A stretch of 64,000 nucleotides of DNA from Tuctoria greenei (GCA_036927565.1 JAYESD010000009.1:163206929-163270928); one strand, 5' to 3'. Positions 42,463 to 56,725 are shown, counted from the stretch's first letter. Program-made: numbers and translations. The notes: generated by a model from the letters alone, not told the origin.

Positions 42463-44548
42463 TCACTCGCCCATCTGACCTCTGTAGCCACCTCCGAAGT
42501 CGAAGTCGTCGTCTCGCCTCATTCCAGATGGCGGTAGCGACGCCGACGGCATTTGTGCAGCCGTCGCGGATCCCTGCAATTAATGAAACTTAGAGTTAGA
42601 ATATAAATGCATCAACATCGTGGCCTCCATCGCGATCCTTTGGCGTTCCAACTCCTCCTGTCGCCTGAAGAGGGACTGCATCTCAATGTCCCTCTGCGAG
42701 GCGCGACGACTAGTCGTGCCCACCGAAGAAGCCTTCGTGGAGCTGCCTCTCGCAGGTCTCTCCGCCCTCGAGTTGACAACTCCGTCGAATATGGCAAGCC
42801 TATAAAAAAGAGAGTCAGTAATATGAAATTGAAATATCTTGAATACTTTGAATTGAAAATGATAAAATGACTTGTAAACTCACCTTCCGTGTGCTTTTCC
42901 ACCAACGCTTGCATACGCGGCTTGAGGATCGATTGGTTGATGTTCCCAATCGAAATCCTCGTTGTGTATCTTCCTAGCCTCCTCCTCGTACTTAGCCTGC
43001 AAAACAAGAAAACCGTGTAAGTTCAATACTCTATATACTTATATTTAATATGAATGATTTCTAAACTTACCAATCGCTCAGCTGCAGCCTGACTGCACCC
43101 CGTTGGCTGAGAAGGGTCCCTGTGACCTCTCTTCCAGATCTCAGCAGGGGTCGACGGCAACCCGTCTCGTGCTCCTATCAATACGTGTTAGTACGAACAA
43201 CATATTATGAATATATAAACATAATTTACACACACTTACCATGCGTTTAGCTAAACACAAGTGGTTATCTTGCCCGTGCCTGCTCTTCCCCTCGACCCCT
43301 CTGCACTCTCGAGCCTCCTCGCACTTAGCTTTAAACTCGTCGCTAGCCCAGTAGTGACAAAGGGCCCGAAATGCATCGGTCCGACCCTGCAACCAGCTCA
43401 CGTGGCCCTGCACATAGTTGGAAGTCGTTAAAAATACCATCGAGGAAATTATCAAAAAAAAAAATACTTACTACACTCCACGTACCTACGCGTACTCCTC
43501 CTCCGTCAGGTGCATCTCGCTCTCTTGCCGGAAGTGTAGCACGTGCTGCTCGTTCACCTTCAAGTGCTCATTAATAATTTGAACACGGGCGTTCGACAAA
43601 GCTTGTCGAAGCGCCTTGGCAGCGTTGTAGTGAAACACTCGCCTCGCATCCTCAAACTGGCGAGGGTCGTTTGGGTCCTCTAAAGTATATCTTGCCTTCG
43701 ATAAAGAATATATTGAAGAGATGTTCACTAAAAGAGTTTAAGAGTTGAAACTTAGAAACTTTTTTTAACGTACTTACCATAAAATCGGCCCATACGGCCT
43801 CCTGAAGGTTGCCGTGCTCCTGGTGATGGACGTGTGCGTAGTCCTCCCACGAAATAGCAGGCACCCCATCGATGACCTCGGGATAGTGCAAACGCACTAT
43901 GGACCCGAGGACACCGTTCACTGGTCTGTGGTGTCTCTCACCGGTGAAAGACGTGTCGTCCCAAACCCTGCAAGATATTTATTAATTCATTACTTAAGTA
44001 ATGAAAAGAAACTAAAATTGAACACTATAATTTTTATTACCTGTCTCCAACTGGACGAATCACGATCCTCTGTGAAGGGACGCAGGAGGACTGACAAAGT
44101 GAGTCCTCCTCGTCCTCCGCGTCTGCTGGTGTTCCACGTCAGGTGACCCAGACGGCTCCTCACCAACCGAGCCAAAGGCCTCAGGAATAGAAGGATCGCC
44201 AGCCGAGGGCTGGCTGGCTGAGGGCTGGCTCCCTGAGGGCTGGCTGGCCGAGGGCTGGCTCACCGAAGGGTAGCCAGGGTCAACTAGCGCCACAGCCTCT
44301 GAGTCAGCCGGTGAGGATTACAACATTCAAATGATTCATAAGTAATATTAATGTGAAATTGAATTTAAAGAATTTGTTAAAAGCGAGTGAAATTTACCTG
44401 TGACGAAGCTCTAGATCTGCTCAGAACGTGCCCCCAGCAGCCGAGAGCGTCTGCTCCCAGTCAACGAGGCACCAGCGAAAGCGTCCTCAGGTCTAGAGGG
44501 GTAGAACCCCCTCGTCGGCGGCACCTTCCTACCCTTCTTTGATGCCAT
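42463..44548 (-). pseudogene. TNPA-like CACTA gene, copy B, about eight exons with good splice sites
   Basis: ATG 44548 starts MASKKGRKVPPTRGFYPSRP; the donor is CAG|GTAAA at 44398/44397. Later exons, each with GT..AG borders, cover about 44300-44045 (SQPSA repeats), 43971-43785 (RPVNGVLGSIVRLHYPEVID), 43700-43488 (EDPNDPRQFEDARRVFHYN), 43405-43242 (FRALCHYWASDEFKAKC), 43175-43066 (STPAEIWKRGHRDPSQP), 42997-42883 (DFDWEHQPIDPQAAYAS), 42798-42595 (RQEELERQRIAMEATM) and 42573-42463 (MRRDDDFDFGGGYRGQMGE, TGA). The pattern fits the plant Ptta/En-Spm (Transposase_24) family, which binds subterminal repeats. A TAG before the first donor, shared with copy A, and a frame mismatch at exon 2 make function doubtful. 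Confidence 0.72.
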
Positions 44549-44638
44549 CTTTTTTTAATTAGATAATCAGTAAATATGCAAATAAAATATACAAAATCCA
44601 TGTTACTATCTTCAAGAAAACATTACTTGTAATCACTT

Positions 44639-47600
44639 TCAAAATTCATCAACATCATTATCATGTGCCTGTGCCCTACTCCTTAAACCAGCCCAATGAT
44701 CATCCATCGTGGCCTGTTCTAATTTCCGTTTTCGCATATCATCTGCCTCTACATCTTCAATGTCTTCAACATCTCCAACTAATTGATCGAGTCCTGCACC
44801 AAGCTCAACGATAAAAGTTTCTGACAACTCTTCTTCTTGGTACACTTCTTCAACATCTTCGCTATCATGGTAACCATCATCCCCAGGAGTATATAACCGC
44901 TCACGAGGATTCACCTTATATACCACCCACCAAGCACTGAGCTTCGTGCATGGATAAGGTAGATAATACACTTGTTCCACTTGATGTGCAAGAACAAATG
45001 TATCGTAACCTCGTAGTCGGTCCTTATGTTTCACTTCCACCATTCCAAATTGGTTTTCTCGAGTTCCATGAGTGCGATCAAACCAATCACAATCAAAGAA
45101 GACAACTCGAAGGGTCTTATTTCTGATAAAAGTAAATTCAAGAATTTTGTTAATGATCCCATAATAATCGGTTAAATTCCCTTGAGTGTCCATTGCTCTC
45201 GTCACATCACCAGAATTTGATGTTGCCGCGAGAGGAAGAAGAGCTTCAAAATGAGTTGTACGGAATCGAAAGCCATTTACGTCATATCGACCATATCTTC
45301 AAACATTCACCAATCCAGAAGATAGCTGCCGCAAATCTTCATGGACATTGTGAGTCCGACACTGTCATAAATGATCGTAAGTTAAAATAATACTTCTTTA
45401 ATAATAGTAACTTATAATACATAGAATACGAGAGAATATTACATAATCTCGAAACCAGGATAGGAAACTCTGCCCCCCCATTTATTCCTTCTTTTCGCAT
45501 CGCTTCTACATGTTTGGCCGTAGGTTGATGCCTATGTGGCCAACATTGTCTGTGGAACTCGCTGAACATGAAAAAACATCTTTTAGAGTACATGTGTAGC
45601 AAAATATATCGATTAGCATAAATGTAGGACAACCATTACTCGAAGTATTCCTGCATGCCTTCTATATTTGCGTACATATAGAGTAAAGCAACAGTCCTTT
45701 CATGTTCTGATAGCATGTTGGTCGTGTAGCTACCAACGGTGGTGCCTCTCATTTGAAAAATGGAAAGGTCCCTTAGAGGGGGTGTTTCATCCACATTGTA
45801 CCGCATCGCCAAAGTATTGATATTGTTTTCTTCCGCAAAGTAGACACTTGAAAAGTATCCTACTTCCTTAGGAGCATATGCTTCAGCGATGCACCCTTCC
45901 ACCCTTGCCCTGTTGCCAACCATTGGTTTCAAATATCATAGCGCTCTTTTAATGTGATACATCCACTTATATTGCACAGGACCACCAACTTTAGCTTCAA
46001 ATGGAAGATGGATAAGCAGATGCTGCATTGGATTGAAGAAACCCGGTGTAAAAAATTTTTCCATCTTACGTAAAAGTATGGGTATCTCCTTCTCTAACTT
46101 ATCCATCATCTCGATCTTGATTTCTTTAGCACAAAGTTGTCTATAGAAATAGTTGAGCTCGGCTAAAACCTTCCACACCGCATCATCTAGATAGCCTCGA
46201 AACATAACAGGTAAGAGTCTTTCCATTATAATGTGATAATAATGACTCTTCAACCAAGTGAGGTTTCCTGTGTTAACATTTACGGCTCGTTTTAGGCTAG
46301 CCGCGTAACCATCTACGAATTTCAAAGTTTTCATCCATTTCATAACTTCTTTCTTTTCTTTCGATCGAAGACAGAAAGAAGCACGTGACTTTCCACCACT
46401 TTCAGAGATTTCAAGAGTTGGACGGTGACAAATGTCTGCCAAATCTAGTCTAGCTTTATAATTGTCTTTCATTTTGCCAGGCGTATCCATGCAAGTGCTT
46501 ATGATACTTTCGCTCATGTTATGCTCCTGATGCATGACATCAATGTTGTGCATTAGAATCAACGACTTCACATACGATAGCTCCCAAAGTCCACATATGT
46601 GAGTCCAATTGTGTTCCTCTCCATAACCTACGAAATATCCAGGATGACCTTCATCAGGCACCAGTTTATCCAACATATCACAAATTTTTGACCCGTTGAG
46701 ACGCTTCGGTGATCCTTTAGTGACAACAGTGTTCTTTCAAAAGACATGCCTCTGCTGCCTAAATATATGATTCGAGGGCATCCAACGTCTGTGACAATCG
46801 AAGTAAGATATTTTGCCTCCATGAGTTAGTCGAAAGAAATCCGTGTCTGGAGCACATATCGGACACGTTAGACAACTATGCTCCATCCAGAGAACATGAT
46901 GTATGCCGCAAATCATGGACGGACCACAAATAAGCAACTCAAAGGTTGAATTTCTGCTTCTTGTAACTGTCGTACACTTTGACTCTTGTCCATAAGACTT
47001 TCAATTCTTCGATCAGCGGTTTTAACATCACGTTGAGACGTGACCCGGGATGATCAGGTTCAGGTACAATGAGGTTGAGAAACATGAACTCGTTCTTCGT
47101 ACAAAAAGCAGGTGGCAGGTTGTACGGAATGACAAAGACGGGCCAACATGAGTATGGCGTGGCGTTCGTACTGAACTGTGAGAATCCGTCTGTCGCTAAT
47201 CCGATGCGAACATTCCTTGCTTCATGAGAAAAGTTTGGATCGAAACGGTCTAGCGCCTTCCATGCATCACCGTCGGACGGATGCGTCAAGAATTCTTGGT
47301 TCTCACGTTTACCTTCTTTGTGTCATCTCATGTGTCTTGTGGTTCTTTTTGAAAGAAACATCCGCTTCAACCGAGGTGTCACAGGCAAGTAATGAAGCTG
47401 CTTATGTGCGACATTTGTCATCACATTATCGCCATCGTCATTAACAACTTTGACATACCTTGATTTACCACATTTCAACCACATCTTCTCATTGGTGTGC
47501 TCTTTCCAGAATAGCATGCAGTTGTCTAGGCACACATCAATTTTCTCATACTTCATACCATGACCAGATATCTTGATCTTTGAATGATACATATAGGCTG

Positions 47601-48141
47601 GCGCATTGTGAGGTTGTGGAAGGATATCGCAGATCAATTTCATGAGATCATTGTAGTAGTTGGTGGAAAAAAAGTACTTGGGCTTAATTGCCATAAATCT
47701 GGTCAAGAAAGCAAGTACGGTCACGACCGTGTGTTCATGCAACGGCTCTTGTGATTTCTTCAACTCATCGAAGAACTTCTCTGCCTCATTTGTAAGAGGA
47801 TCCTCCGCTTCCAGAGCTTCTAGCATCTCATCCATCCTATCAACCTCTGTTATATCATCATCCCCATCCACTTCGGTTATGACTCGAGAATTAGTCTCGC
47901 CGTGAAAGGTCCACACTTCATAATGTGGTGTGAAACTGTTTCGACATAAGTGGAACAAAAGCTCCAATCTTCTCAAAAACTTGGTGTTCCGGCATTTTGT
48001 ACATGGGCACCGCACCATATCTTCCGTTGACAACGAAAATGCTAGATCCAAAAATTTATCTAACTTGATAAACCACTCATCCGAGTGACCACCAGTTCTG
48101 CTCTTCCAGCCAGTATACATCCAACTGCGGTCTTCACCCAT
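44639..48141 (-). pseudogene. CACTA transposase (TNP2/TNPD type), copy B, broken
   Basis: Same domain order as 17180-13676: N-terminal associated domain, Transposase_21-type core, DUF4218-like region (YYHIIMERLLPVMFRGYLDD) and DUF4216-like C-terminus (44639). Where copy A has TAG and frameshifts, copy B reads through (HKQLHYLPVTPRL; MEKFFTPGFFNPMQ). Its own stops are TGA for Trp near 47323 (after TTRHMR), TGA for Arg near 46938 (after KKQKFNL) and TGA for Arg near 45936 (after HIKRAL). The two copies therefore died by mostly different mutations. Confidence 0.88.
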
Positions 48142-48240
48142 GTTTGGCTCTGCAGTTTAACACAAAACAAATTGTCGTTAATGTATTGTTATGTTATGTC
48201 ACGGCCCTACAACCTAGGCAGATAGATCCTAAACCCACCG

Positions 48241-48437
48241 AAGAGTGACCGAGCGAGCGTGCTCATGACGAGACGCGTAATCTGGATTCGAACGAAATTT
48301 CGGCAGCATAACCCCGCTGTTCTCCACTACACACCCAAAAATGGTGCAGCAGAGAACAACAAGGTTACGCCACAGAAATCTCGTCCAAATCCGGACCCGC
48401 ATCTCGTCACAAGCCATGCCTAGTCGGTCACTCCGAG
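48241..48437. repeat. Long imperfect foldback in the CACTA 5' region, copy B
   Basis: Counterpart of 17282-17478 with the same arm order (GAGTGACCGA ... TCGGTCACTC). A few substitutions differ from copy A but pairing is largely retained. Confidence 0.6.
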
Positions 48438-50295
48438 GCTGTCCAAAAAGGGACAATTCCGAACCTGCACGTCTCACGTGCCATGTCATGTGAGACGTGC
48501 TGATCCAAAATGGGTAATACATTGCTATAGGTTACGTTGCTCATTTTCATTTTGAGGTCATTTAAGAGAGAGGAAAGAACTAGAGAAAGAGTGAGAGGAA
48601 AGTTGGTCTTAGATGACAATTCCACATCCATTTCCACCGTCCACGCAATCGCGGGTCATTGACGTCCTTACCAACCCGTTTGCTTCCGTGTCGACTTGAC
48701 ACATACGGTACCACTACAATGGTCTACACGGCACGATCACACCTATTACGTGTCGTGTCCTTTCGGGTTGGTTCGAGCCGACCTAAAACCCCTTTATTTA
48801 TATATATTAAGTAGTCACTCAAAAACATTATATGAATGCACTAAAGTCCAAACATAAACTAAACAGAATAGAAAAAAATTATTAATTCTAAACACTCGCG
48901 CAATCAAAAGAACAAGAGAAAAAATTATTAATTCTAGTAACCTGCATAATAAACATATTTACCAAAGCATGACAATTAGGATCAAATTAGTATCTAATTC
49001 TCCGACTCAACCCGACCAGGATATGGAATAAACCCAAACCCAATCCATTTTTTCTGTATCAATCAACCCGGCCCAACCCATCCTGTAAAATAAACATACC
49101 AAACCAAACCAACTCAACCCACACCTACTTTTGAGCCCAACCCAAACCGAACTGTTTTCAATAACCATGGTTTGGAACCGGTTCCAACCCACAAGCTCGG
49201 CCCAGTAGCCAGACGAGGAGGTTTGTCCTCCTCCATCGCCCCTCCCCTGAGACGCCATGCGCCATGTCCGGCAAGGTGACCTGCCCCATAGATGCATTCC
49301 CCTCCGCCCCCCTCCCCGCGGTCTCTTGGGCCCCATCCCAACTGATATCGCCGCCCACCAGCAGCGCGCGAGGCCCCTAGATCGCCACCGTTGCGCCCCC
49401 ACGGCATCACCCCCCCCCCCCCCCGCGAGGCCAGGCTCTTGCAGCTCCCAGCACGGCGACGAGCGGTTGCGCCTCCCAGCTATGGCGACGATGTTCGCCG
49501 CGCAGGCACCCCCCACCCCCAACTGATAGTTCCGCCTCCCCGCCATGGCGAACTTATTTGCCCCTGCATGCCCCCTGCCACGACGCCATCGGTGGGTGCA
49601 CGGGGACACGACGACAATTCCCGGCCACTCGCTTCCCACCGATGCGATGCTCGGCTCACTCGATCCCCAACGCACGTTGGTGCCGGCGGTGGGCCCCACC
49701 CCCACAGGTCGGCAACAGAGTCCCAAAACATTAAACCATTAGAGTTCCAACCATGGTTTTGAATTGAAACTTAACTATTACAACCCAAACCAGGGTGTGT
49801 CTGTGTTGTATATTTGCATTGCATTCCTAACGAAAATGATCCCATATGCAAAATTGATCCTAATTGATCCCGTATGCAAAATGAGAATTAGATGCTAATA
49901 ACTAATCATTGTGAACTTCAGATTACCATCAATTAGGATTTGAGGGGGCGACGGGAGAGAGGGGGCGTGCCTGGCAGCGGCGGCGCGGCGGACCGGAGCC
50001 GGCGTGGCCGGGGGCGGCAGGGGCACGGCGGGCCAAGGGCAGCGAGGCCGGGGCGGCGGCGGCGGGGTGCGGTGCGGTGGCAGTGTAGTCGGGGGCGCGG
50101 GGGGGGGGGGGGGGGGGGGGGGGCGGCGTGCAGGGGCCGGCGAGGCTGGGGCGGCGGGGGGCGCTGCGGGCTGGGGGCAGTGAGGCCGGGGCAGCGGCGC
50201 GGCGGGCCGGCGGCGGGAGCGGGGGCAGAGCGAAGCGGCAGCGGCGGTGGTAAGGAAATGACGAAGGGAATAGTTTGGCCCGATGGTATAGGGCT
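48438..50295. other. CACTA 5' non-coding region, copy B
   Basis: Counterpart of 17479-19327, with the same AT-rich, AACCCA-rich and GC-rich blocks. No supportable gene. Confidence 0.55.
50099..50123 (+). repeat. Run of 25 G
   Basis: An uninterrupted G tract in the GC-rich 5' block of CACTA copy B. Copy A has only GCGGCGGG-type sequence here. Long G runs are unstable and are also common sequencing or assembly error sites. Confidence 0.85.
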
Positions 50296-50580
50296 TTAAC
50301 TTGCGACGGCCATCTTATTTGCGACGGCCCTAGGGTTGGCCGTCACAATTTATACTATTTGCGATGGCTAGCGGAAAAGGCCATCGCAAATAAGCTTTAT
50401 TTGCGACGGCCTCCTTATTTGTGATGGCCACTTTGGGAACTGTCGCAAATATAGGCTTATTTGCGACGGTTTAACTTATTTGCGACGGCCATCTGCGGGC
50501 CGTCACAAACAGGTATATTTGCGACGGCCGGCCGTCGCAAATACGGTCGGCCGTCGCAAATGAGCGCGTTTTCTGTAGTG
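50296..50580 (-). repeat. CACTA subterminal repeat array and 5' TIR, copy B (expanded)
   Basis: About fifteen TTTGCGACGGC-type motifs in both orientations. Near 50517-50560 there is an extra segment with TTTGCGACGGCC joined to its complement GGCCGTCGCAAA, not present in copy A. It ends TTTTCTGTAGTG at 50569-50580. Confidence 0.85.
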
Positions 50581-53500
50581 ATGCAACTAACTAAACATCC
50601 TAAAACAGGGGCAAGATGGTCATGGGCACTTGCCTTTTATTGAATAGCTGCTCAGTCTCTTGATTGAACTCTTGTCTTCATATCTTCATGTTGCTTATTG
50701 ATCGAGTGCGTGTAAACTACCGTCAAAAGAGAAATAAAACATTCATGAACAATGCACCAAAACATACACATAAGCATAAAATCCTATATTAATACGCCCC
50801 TATGAAGTATTTATTATTTTTCTTAGTCAAAGTAATGCATTTACCATTTATTTTCTATTTTTAGAATTTATTCACATGCTAAAACAATTTTAATGAGTTT
50901 TCCATAGCCAAATTATATTTATATGCATTTTTTATAAATTTTATTTCATCATAAAAGATTTATAAAGAATTTTCATACTGTTTCCATATTTATTCTCTAT
51001 TTTTTATTTATTTATAGCTAAAAGCATTTTTATTAAATTTTCCAAGGTAAAAATATATTTTATATGCATCTACAATTTTATTCTAGCATAAAAAGATTTA
51101 ATTCTAATTATTCTACATTTTCTATATTTATTCTATCATTTATTAACATATTCCTTTACTAAATGCATTTTTAAATAATATTCTGCAATTAAATAATTTC
51201 TCAGGGACTTAAATATTATTTCGAGTATTAATCAGGGGCTTTTAAGTAATTTTTCCTAATAAACAGTGGTTAAAATGTAATTTACAAATTATCCAGTGAT
51301 TATATTATTATTTTCACCTATTTAAAGAATATTGCATAATTAATATGAAGTTCAGGGTTTTTTTTTGTTAAATCAGGGTCTTATGGGCAATTATTTATAA
51401 ATGTCCAGGGACCTAACCACAATTTTGTATTTTCTATTTCTTTTGTGATTTATTTTTCTAAAGGAAAAACCATGGAATTGGTCTTCGGTCCTGTGGACCG
51501 AGTTTAGGGGTGCGGTCCATGGTCCACCATGGACCAAGGGGCATACCCCTTCAATTGTTTTAATCCTGGCCGTGGAATAGGATCCAACGGCTAGGGAGGG
51601 GGTCGGGTGGCCGGCGGCGGGCGGCAGGGAGCCAGGCGGCAGCGCCATGGCCGAACTTCGCGCTCCAAGGTCTAAACTCAAGGGAAAATATATGAGGAGG
51701 AAGAGGGGAGCGAGGGGAACGCACCTAGGGCAACGCGCACGCAGGAAAATGGCCGCAGAAGGTCGCTCGACGGTGAGGTGTGACGGCCGGATCTTGACGG
51801 CGTCAGGGAGAGCCTCGGGCGACGAAATTTCATCTCGGGTGGGTCCTTCGGGCGAGAAACGGCGCTGCGGTGCTCGGCGTCATTTTGGTGGCGGTCTAAT
51901 CGACGTTGAACTGAGGGGCACCGAGCTTCAAGCGGCGGCATTGGCGGTGGCTAGGGTTTGGATGAACGGGGCAAATGGAGAATGAGGGAGAGTGGGGGTG
52001 CGATGGAGGATTAAGTAAGGGGAGGCGGTTGTGCCGAGGGCGGCAGTTGCGAAGGGGGCAAGGGCGGTTGTTGCCGGCGCTACCGTGCGTGCGGGCGGGC
52101 GCGAGCACAAGAGAGAGGCGACAGTTGGTGGAAGATGGCCGAGGGCAAGCGGGTCCCACGCGTAAGAGAAAGAGAGAGCAGGGAATGAGGTGGCCCGGTG
52201 GGCTTGGGCTGCGGTAGCAAAATGGGCTCGCAGGGGAGTCTTGGCCCAGGTAAGATTTTATTTCTTTTTTTCTTTTTCTTTTCTTTCCTCTTTCTTTTTA
52301 TTTCTTTCTTATTTAATTATATTATATTTTGTTTTTCTTTCATTTTACCAAAAATACGAGTGTTACAATTCTACCCCCTTAAACGGAATCTCGCCTCGAG
52401 ATTCTAGGTTGAACTAAGATAAGGTCTATGTTTTCGTTTATAGAAAACTACCTCAATAGAAAAAAATTCCTATAATTTTATTTCTTATTTCATTTTTTAA
52501 TTCTTCATTCTCGAAGTTTGAATGTTTAATATCTCACCCAATGCAAGATTAAAACATGAGAAACTTATTTTTAACCGTCTTAATAAATTATTTCATTACC
52601 ATTAAATTTATGCTTTATTGTTATTATTATTATATTATTTTATCTACTTGTTTTTATTAACAAAACTATTACCAGGATGCTACTAAATGTGATAGATTAT
52701 TCTTTGTTTCTTTTATTTATTTTATTTGAGTTCAAATATATTCTCCAAAAATTGAAATTTGCGTTTTCAACAAATAAACAATTATGATTAAATATGTCGA
52801 TTTAGTTGAATTTTAAAAATTTATCACACAACAACAACAAAATTTTTTTATTGTTATTTTGAATTTTGGCTCAAATTTCCATCGTGGTTTTCAATTTTGA
52901 AGTCTTTTATTTCAAATGCATTATCATGATACTAGATTTATTATAATTATTATTTATTTTCCTTTTTGTTAGGTATAGTGGGTACAATCTCACCCACCTT
53001 ACAAGGAATCTCGCCCACGAGATTCAAATGGGTTACTCAAAGGAGACAACTAAATTTTCTAGTGGTCGACTAGCCCCCTTAAAAAGGCAAATGTTATAAT
53101 TTTGTTGTTGTTGTTATTTTTGTTAATCTAATGCAATACATCGAGCAACGTGTTCTAATTCACTGTGAGAAAGTCATGGACTTCACTTGCTAACCAAAGG
53201 GGACATAAGCAAGTGATGTGTAATAATCTTCAAGAGTCTTCTTCTTCCTTTGCGTTGTCCTCATATGTCGATCTTCACGCTTCTGTCGGTTGTGTCGAAT
53301 CTTCGTCTTTATGAGCGAGATCAAATGGATGTCTATTAAGTTCATTCTAACTAAGGTCACATGCTTAGAGTTGATATATAGCTCTGATACAACATTGTCA
53401 CACCCGATTCTATTAAGAATAAAACCAGCTGCAAATACATGTATGCCAGGATCAGTTTCATCATACATGTATGACAAATAGTGAAAAACGGTTCTATATC

Positions 53501-56459
53501 GCATAGAAACAACCTTAATACCTTGAAGGGAGTTTTGAATAGCAGCGGAAAGTACAAATCTCTAGGGCAACCACAGGCAAATCGACTGGCAGCAACGCGA
53601 CCTATGCACCATTTTTACTTGTCACTGTCCTCATTAGATCTTGTCTTCACTGAGCAGCATATAAAAAATACAACAAAACAAGTGTGAGTACCATCCCGTG
53701 GTACTCAGCAAGTGTGGGAAATAAATGACATGTAGGCCAATCAAAAAGGAAAGGTTGATAATGGTTTAAGCACTATGCATTAAACCTATCCTTAGCTTTC
53801 ATTAGCACCTACATCTAGGTGCATATTCCCAATCATAATAGAATATTAATAATAATAATAACAATAAAGAATCAATATCAACATCATTCCCAAACCATCA
53901 TCCCAACCATCGTCTAATTAAGAATTGGACACCAAGCCGCTCTTGTCTGTGAGCACGACTGTTATGACAGTTTTCCAATCTTTGTAGAGAGTGTACCCTT
54001 TACCCACAAGCAGTGAGTTCATCCCCTGTTGCCAGGTGGACTAAGTAAACCTCCCTGATGTCAGTGGCGGCCAACCACATTTCACACTTCTGTAGGGGTG
54101 TGCCCAGGAGATCACTACATGGTCTTTACAAAGGTACTCCCGACTAGTGCTAGCCCTCTAAGGTTTCCACCACGAAGGAATTTCTGAAGTAACCCTCCGC
54201 CTCAGAGCCCCCTCTTGAGCCTTGCGGTTCCCAGAGCAGTACCCCTGCATCATTCCCCGCACCATCCAACTACTAGCATTTATCGGGAGAAACCTAATTA
54301 ATTGTCTAAGCCGCCCCATCTCAGTCGTGTGGTGGTAATTCCTGGTTTTAGTGGCTTCCTCCATAAACCGGTCCTTAGAATCTGGCGGTGTCAAACTCAA
54401 TCCCGGGTCTCGTGCAAACTGCACCATACCATAACCATCCAACCACCAGATTCCTACCAACTACTATTGTGTGTCCATCATGATTAAAGTAGCCATAAAA
54501 TACAGTATATTTCATGTGTATGAAATTCCATTCCCAAAGTCTAAGTATGGCTAAGCATAATCAAACCTATCTACTTCCCAACCCAATCCAGGTGACAAGG
54601 AATAATATGGAACAGGGCATATAACATGAAATATGACATCATTTTATGTAGCATGCAACTAACTAAACATCCTAAAACAGGGGCAAGATGGTCAAGGGCA
54701 CTTGCCTTTTATTGAATAGCTGCTCAGTCTCTTGATTGAACTCTTGTTTTCATATCTTCATGTTGCTTCTTGATCGAGTGCGTGTAAACTACCGTCAAAA
54801 GAGAAATAAAACATTCAAGAACAATGCACCAAAACATACACATAAGCATAAAATCCTATATCAATACGCCCCTATGAAGTATTTATTATTTTTCTTAGTC
54901 AAAGTAATGAATTTACCATTTATTTTCTATTTTTAGAATTTATTCACATGCTAAAACAATTTTAATGAGTTTTCTATATGCAAATTATATTTATATGCAT
55001 TTTTATAAGTTTTATTTCATCATAAAAGATTTTATAAATAATTTTCATACTATTTCCATATTTATTATTTATTTTTCATATTTATTTATAGCTAAAAGCA
55101 TTTTTATTAAATTTTCCAAGGTAAAAATATATCTTATATGCATCTACAATTTTATTCTAGCCTAAAAAGATTTAATTCTAATTATTCTACATTTTTTATT
55201 TATTCTATCATTTATTAACATTTTTCCTTTACTAAATGCATTGTTAAATAATATTTTGCAATTAAATAATTTCTCAGGGACTTAAATATTATTTCTGTTA
55301 TTAATTAGGGGCATTTAAGTAATTTTTCCTAATAAACAGTGGTTAAAATGTAATTTACAAATTATCCAGTGATTATATTATTATTTTCACCTATTTAAAG
55401 AATATTACATAATTAATATGAAGTTCAGGGTTGTTTTTGTTAAATTAGGGTCTTATGCGCAATTATTTATAAACGTCCAGGAACCTAATCGCATTTAATG
55501 AGTTTTCTATTTCTTTTGTGATTTATTTTTCTAAAGGAAAAACCATGGAATTGGCCTACGGTCCTGTGGACCGGGTTTAGGGGCGCGATCCATGGTCCAC
55601 CATGGACCAAGGGGCATACCCCTTCAATTATTTTAATCCTGGCCGTGGAATAGGATCCAACGGCCAAGGAGGGGGTCGGGTGGCCGGCGGCGGCCGGTAG
55701 GGAGCCAGGCGGCGGCGCCATGGCCGGACTTCGCCGGCAATGGCCGAATTTCGTGCTCCAAGGTCTAAACTCAAGGGAAAATATATGAGGAGGAAGAGGG
55801 GAGCGAGGGGAACGCACCTAGGGCAACGCTCACGCAGGAAAATGGCCGCAGAAGGTCGCTCGACGGTGAGGTGTGACGGCCGGATCTTGATGGCGTCAGG
55901 GAGAGCCTCGGGCGACGGAATTTCATCTCGGGTGGGTCCTTCGGGCGAGAAACGGCGCTGCGGTGCTCGGCGTCATTTCGGTGGCGGCCTAATCGACGTT
56001 GAACAGAGGGGCACCGAGCTTCAAGCGGCAGCAATGGCCGTGGCTAGGGTTTGGATGAACGGGGCAAATGGAGAATGAGGGAGAGTGGGGGCACGAAGGA
56101 GGATTAAGTAAGGGGAGGCGATTGTGTCGAGGGCGGCATTTGCGAAGGGGGCAAGGGCGGCGGTTGCAGGCGTTGCCGTGCGTGCGGGCGGGCGCGAGCA
56201 CGAGAGAGAGGCGACACTTGGTGGAAGATGGCCCTGACAAGCGGGTCCCACGCGTAAGAGAAAGAGAGAGGAGGGAATGAGGTGGCCCGGTGGGCTTGGG
56301 CTGCGGTAGCAAAATGGGCTGGCAGGGGAGTCTTGGCCCAGGTAAGATTTTATTTCTTTATTTCTTTTTCTTTTCTTTCCTCTTTCTTTTTGTTTCTTTC
56401 TTATTTAATTATATTAGATTTTGTTTTTCTTTCATTTTACCAAAAATACGGGTGTTACA
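50581..56459 (-). mobile_element. Non-autonomous family-X LTR retrotransposon (X3), copy B
   Basis: Remaining 3' LTR 50581-52367, internal 52368-53395, 5' LTR 53396-56459. Termini, primer site (minus strand TATCAGAGC next to 53396) and polypurine tract match copy A. The AAT microsatellite is short and interrupted. No gag or pol. Confidence 0.82.
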
Positions 56460-56725
56460 CGAATGAACAAGTTCATGAACCAAATAAATGCAAAATAAAA
56501 CTTTATAAACTGACTTAGGATCACCTTGAGCATGCACAACAGCTGGTTGGAAGCCCCTCCAACCAATTCTTCACATCCAAATCAATTCAACAGGAACAAT
56601 GTTGCCACGTCTTGTACCACTTGCACACATGCACACACGTTCAAAAACGTGCACAACACTTCCAAACACACCGTTCTTTTTGTCGCAAAGCCCATACAGA
56701 TATGCTACTAATATGGGAGCAATAG

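Larger units (their letters stand above)
42415..50580 (-). mobile_element. CACTA (En/Spm) transposon, copy B, 3' terminus missing
   Basis: The 5' terminus is at 50580 (minus strand CACTACAGAAAA), followed by subterminal repeats, the TNPD-type transposase (48141-44639) and the complete exon series of the TNPA-like gene (44548-42463). No 3' CACTA terminal repeat was found before the accessory-ORF fragment and the unit junction, so the element is truncated at that end. As in unit A, it is inserted in the X3 LTR before ATGCAACTA. Confidence 0.87.
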
